A program made the translations under genes and the position numbers. From positions 9,823,724 through 9,887,723 of the forward strand of contig JAKOON010000005.1 in NCBI GenBank assembly GCA_022577435.1: DNA of 64,000 bases. The letters run 5' to 3'. The stretch comes from Embiotoca jacksoni (lineage: Eukaryota > Chordata > Actinopteri > Embiotocidae). How positions within the stretch are numbered: the stretch's first letter is position 1; the number at the start of each line of letters is the position of its first letter. Under the pieces are notes generated by a model that saw nothing but the letters and a program-made list of their open reading frames with translations, had not been told where the DNA came from and made no database searches. Positions 61,411 to 64,000 of this stretch are shown here, piece after piece.

Positions 61411-63460
61411 CCTTTTGATTTGATAGATCTGTTGTAAAATAACCAAAAGTAATAAAAGAAGTTAAATTGTCTGAGATTGAACACCTGCAGATATTTTTCC
61501 CCTTGTATTATACGACTTAAAAGGTCAATTTGAGATATACATTGATCCAATATGCTACACATACAAGAAAATGTCAGCAGAAACAGTTCTCACTCACCTC
61601 TTGGTCCTATGTTATTGCTGATTGTCACTGTCTTCTGAGACTGTACTATTAAGAAGTGAGCTCTTACACGAAACACTGCAAATGGTTGCAACATCTGCTC
61701 TGACAATAAAGAGGAAGGTGCTATTGTGTGCTTTCAGCAGAAATGTTTGCCTCAAACTTTAGATTACACCTGTATGCTGGAAAGTTTGCCACAAGTAAAA
61801 AGCGGAATAAACCATTACAGTTTATATTTAAATATAATTATATTTGTGTCACTGATAAGGTCCCACTGTGACAAATAAAAGCCAGTGACCCTCCTATCTG
61901 CCAGAATTAATAGCTTTGCTGCAGCATTAACAGCAAAAATGAAAATGAGGTGTCTAAAATTAAACACTGTTTAAAAATGAGAAGAGTTTTCGTGCTCATT
62001 TTATAGCAACAGTTAATTATAAAATCACTGATAAAAAAATATAAAATATACAAACAAATTAGAATAATAATTATACAAAAATGTTTTAGTCAGTGTAGCA
62101 CCTTTAAAATCTACATTATATGCCATCCTGTATCACTTATTTTACCAGCTTCCTTTTTATATTTCTTCTGTTGTGTGGCAGTATGAAGAAACCGCAGTAT
62201 CTGAGGCAAACCTGATATTACTGACTGTAATAGGATGAGAATTAAACTGCTTTAACGGTCATACAGAGATGAGTGCTGAGTTACCATGTTGAGATATTCA
62301 GGTTATACATCCCCAAATGGTGTGTGTGTCACTGTGGAGCGTTAATATCAAGTTACCTAGAAAGCACTCAAAGAGTTTCTCCCGGGGCAAGCTCAACTTC
62401 TGGGCATCTATAATGGAAGTAGAGAGTCGTCACGCCAGACTCTCATTGGGTGGTGTTATCTATTTCCACCCCATGTGACCTCACTGTTATTTTGGTTGCT
62501 GGTCACAAATAGTGCAGCAGTTGTTCTGCCCGTGGCTCTCTGGGATTTATTACTTGATCCCGAAATTTCTCTATGTCTTTTCAAACACATTGAAATCGCA
62601 GGTCAGGTATTAAATTGAATTCATACGGCGTGTCTGCACTCTGACAAATGAATAGCATGGTTTAATGCAAAACATGTGGACAAATAGGAAAAGGTCATTT
62701 GTTTCTCAAGTTCTGATGTGAAAACTGACCCTCGCTTTAGTTGAGTGGTAAAGGGACAGGAAATATAAGGATGTATGCAAGTGTGTGTGGGGGTGTGTTT
62801 TCTGTGTATAAACAGAAGGGATATAATCTCAAGGAATGAGGCCATTAAGTGGAAAGAAAATGAAGTAAAGTAATTTCCCCCTGAGTTCTGGGATATCTGG
62901 ACATCACCTGACCTATCCAACTGCTGGAAATCAGAGGTTGTTAGTATGAGGCAGGGAAATAGCATGTATATGAGAGACAAAAAGAGGAAAGAGCAAAGCA
63001 TGGAGACCTACTGTACAGTTTTGGAAACATCTCTTTGAAATTTAGGTGACTCAATACCAGCCTCATTTGTGTTTGTTAATTACAGAACTAGAGCCTATGG
63101 TGATTGACAAACTTGCCATGCTCTCTACAAAGTTATAAAGTCCACCTACCAGCAACTCTACAGCACCTCACTAATTAGCACACAAAGCCTCATTTGTTTA
63201 ATCCAAACACAAACAGTAATGTGCAAACATGAATTTGTAGTGAGAGGCAAAGTGAAGACACCAAAACACAGGTTAGTGCCAGATGGAAATTTTATTGTTC
63301 AAACTTAACACTGTAAAATATACCCATGTGTTCTTAAGTGCAGCATAAACTAACAATTCATTAGAATCTATTAGACTTTCCAGTCTTTATTCTTAACTAG
63401 ACCAACTGTCTCTTGGCTAGAGCTCTAGTTCTTCACACCGATCAGCAAAAAAAGCATACA
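61411..63460. other. Upstream of the Siglec-like gene; no gene seen
   Basis: This stretch may hold the receptor's 5' UTR and promoter (about 61411-61800). No V-set Ig exon was recognised on the minus strand. The 126-residue minus-strand frame at 62621-63001 shows no Ig cysteines or splice context and is not called. Confidence 0.4.
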
Positions 63461-63488
63461 TCCCCAAATGTTGAACTATTCCTTTAAA
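63461..63488 (-). repeat. Dispersed teleost element, terminal fragment (copy 3)
   Basis: CCCCAAATGTTGAACTATTC followed by CTTTAAA is the terminus shared with 4650-4672 and, inverted, with 57233. Only this end is present. Confidence 0.5.
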
Positions 63489-64000
63489 ACCGGGCCTGAG
63501 CTCATGTGAAATGGCAGTGAGTGGTAAGAAATGTGTTTAATAAAGTAGAGATAGTACATTTGAGACGTGTTAGCTGGTTTCTGTGTTAAATCCCCGTGCT
63601 TATCCCGTGACTTACGTGTTCAACAGCGTCATTCATTCTTTCAGTCATTCTGTTGTTTTATCCTTGTTTCTCCTGTCATTTCAGAATTAGTCAATCCTAC
63701 TTGACCTTTTTTCAGATCAGCTGACCATCTCATCCTCTGCACTCACCTTTTTTTTCTTACCTCATTATCTCCCATGTTTATGTACCAGCAGTCCACATCC
63801 ACTCCCTTTGCCAGATTATCTTTGTGCGTTTACCTTTGACCTGCCTGCCTGCTGTCTACCTTATTCTCTGCAAACCTTCAGCAAAGATCAAATTCTTTTA
63901 ACCAACAGTCCGAATGTTGTGCTTTTGGGAGTGTGTTTTTGGTTAGTTGTGATATTTGGACATGGTAGGTGACGTGGGCCTGGGCCTTTCAGGTTGTAAA
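63489..64000. other. Intergenic, nothing recognised
   Basis: Pyrimidine-rich stretches at about 63640-63860; no exon could be supported before the window ends. Confidence 0.4.

Noticed and set aside
62621..63001. 126-residue minus-strand frame with a hydrophobic start, near the Siglec-like gene
   Set aside because: It has no Ig-type cysteine/tryptophan pattern, no splice context matching phase 1 of the receptor exons, and low-complexity Thr/His content from a CA tract.

Overview
This window is vertebrate nuclear DNA, almost certainly from a ray-finned (teleost, probably percomorph) fish. Genes are split by GT-AG introns, long stretches are non-coding, CA/TG microsatellites are frequent, and the dispersed repeats are of teleost type (tRNA-derived SINEs, Tc1-like elements, a jockey/L2-like LINE tail, and the dispersed element that ends in an ACTATTCCTTTAA-like terminus). 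Nothing bacterial or viral was found, apart from one possible old solo LTR.

Four protein-coding loci could be built exon by exon. From left to right they are: (1) the first coding exon of TMEM117 on the minus strand (14021-14300), whose remaining exons must lie left of the window, so about 14 kb here is probably TMEM117 intron; (2) a complete twinfilin-1 gene, TWF1, on the plus strand (19968-26475, 9 coding exons, 350 aa); (3) a complete IRAK4 gene on the minus strand (27860-33063, 11 coding exons, 458 aa); (4) a small immunoglobulin-superfamily receptor on the minus strand (59970-61410, 5 coding exons, 287 aa) that looks like a Siglec/CD22-type receptor without its V-set domain. TMEM117-TWF1-IRAK4, with TMEM117 and TWF1 divergent and TWF1 and IRAK4 convergent, is the same order and relative orientation as in human 12q12. 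A broken class A GPCR fragment (5190-5709, plus strand) lies in the presumed TMEM117 intron.

Layout: 1-14 kb is TMEM117 intron with SINEs and the GPCR relic. 14-16.4 kb holds the TMEM117 first coding exon and a CpG-rich candidate promoter. 16.8-17.3 kb is a decayed Tc1-like transposase. 19.8-26.5 kb is TWF1 with a GC-box/E-box promoter. 26.5-27.9 kb is the convergent 3'-end interval, with closely spaced opposing poly(A) signals. 27.9-33.1 kb is IRAK4. 33.4-59.5 kb is gene-poor, with microsatellites, a possible solo LTR, a LINE 3' end with a 19-bp internal duplication, a lone Tc1 terminal repeat and other repeats. 59.9-61.4 kb is the Siglec-like receptor. 61.4-64 kb has no recognised gene.

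The three syntenic genes do not form a pathway. TWF1 controls actin monomers and filament ends, IRAK4 is the kinase of the MyD88-dependent Toll/IL-1 receptor pathway, and TMEM117 is a multi-pass membrane protein. The most interesting locus is the small Siglec-like receptor. Its signal-peptide exon joins in phase directly to a C2-type Ig exon, and its short tail carries two tyrosine motifs spaced exactly like an ITAM. All exon models come from reading splice sites, reading phase and recalled family resemblance; no alignment or database search was run.
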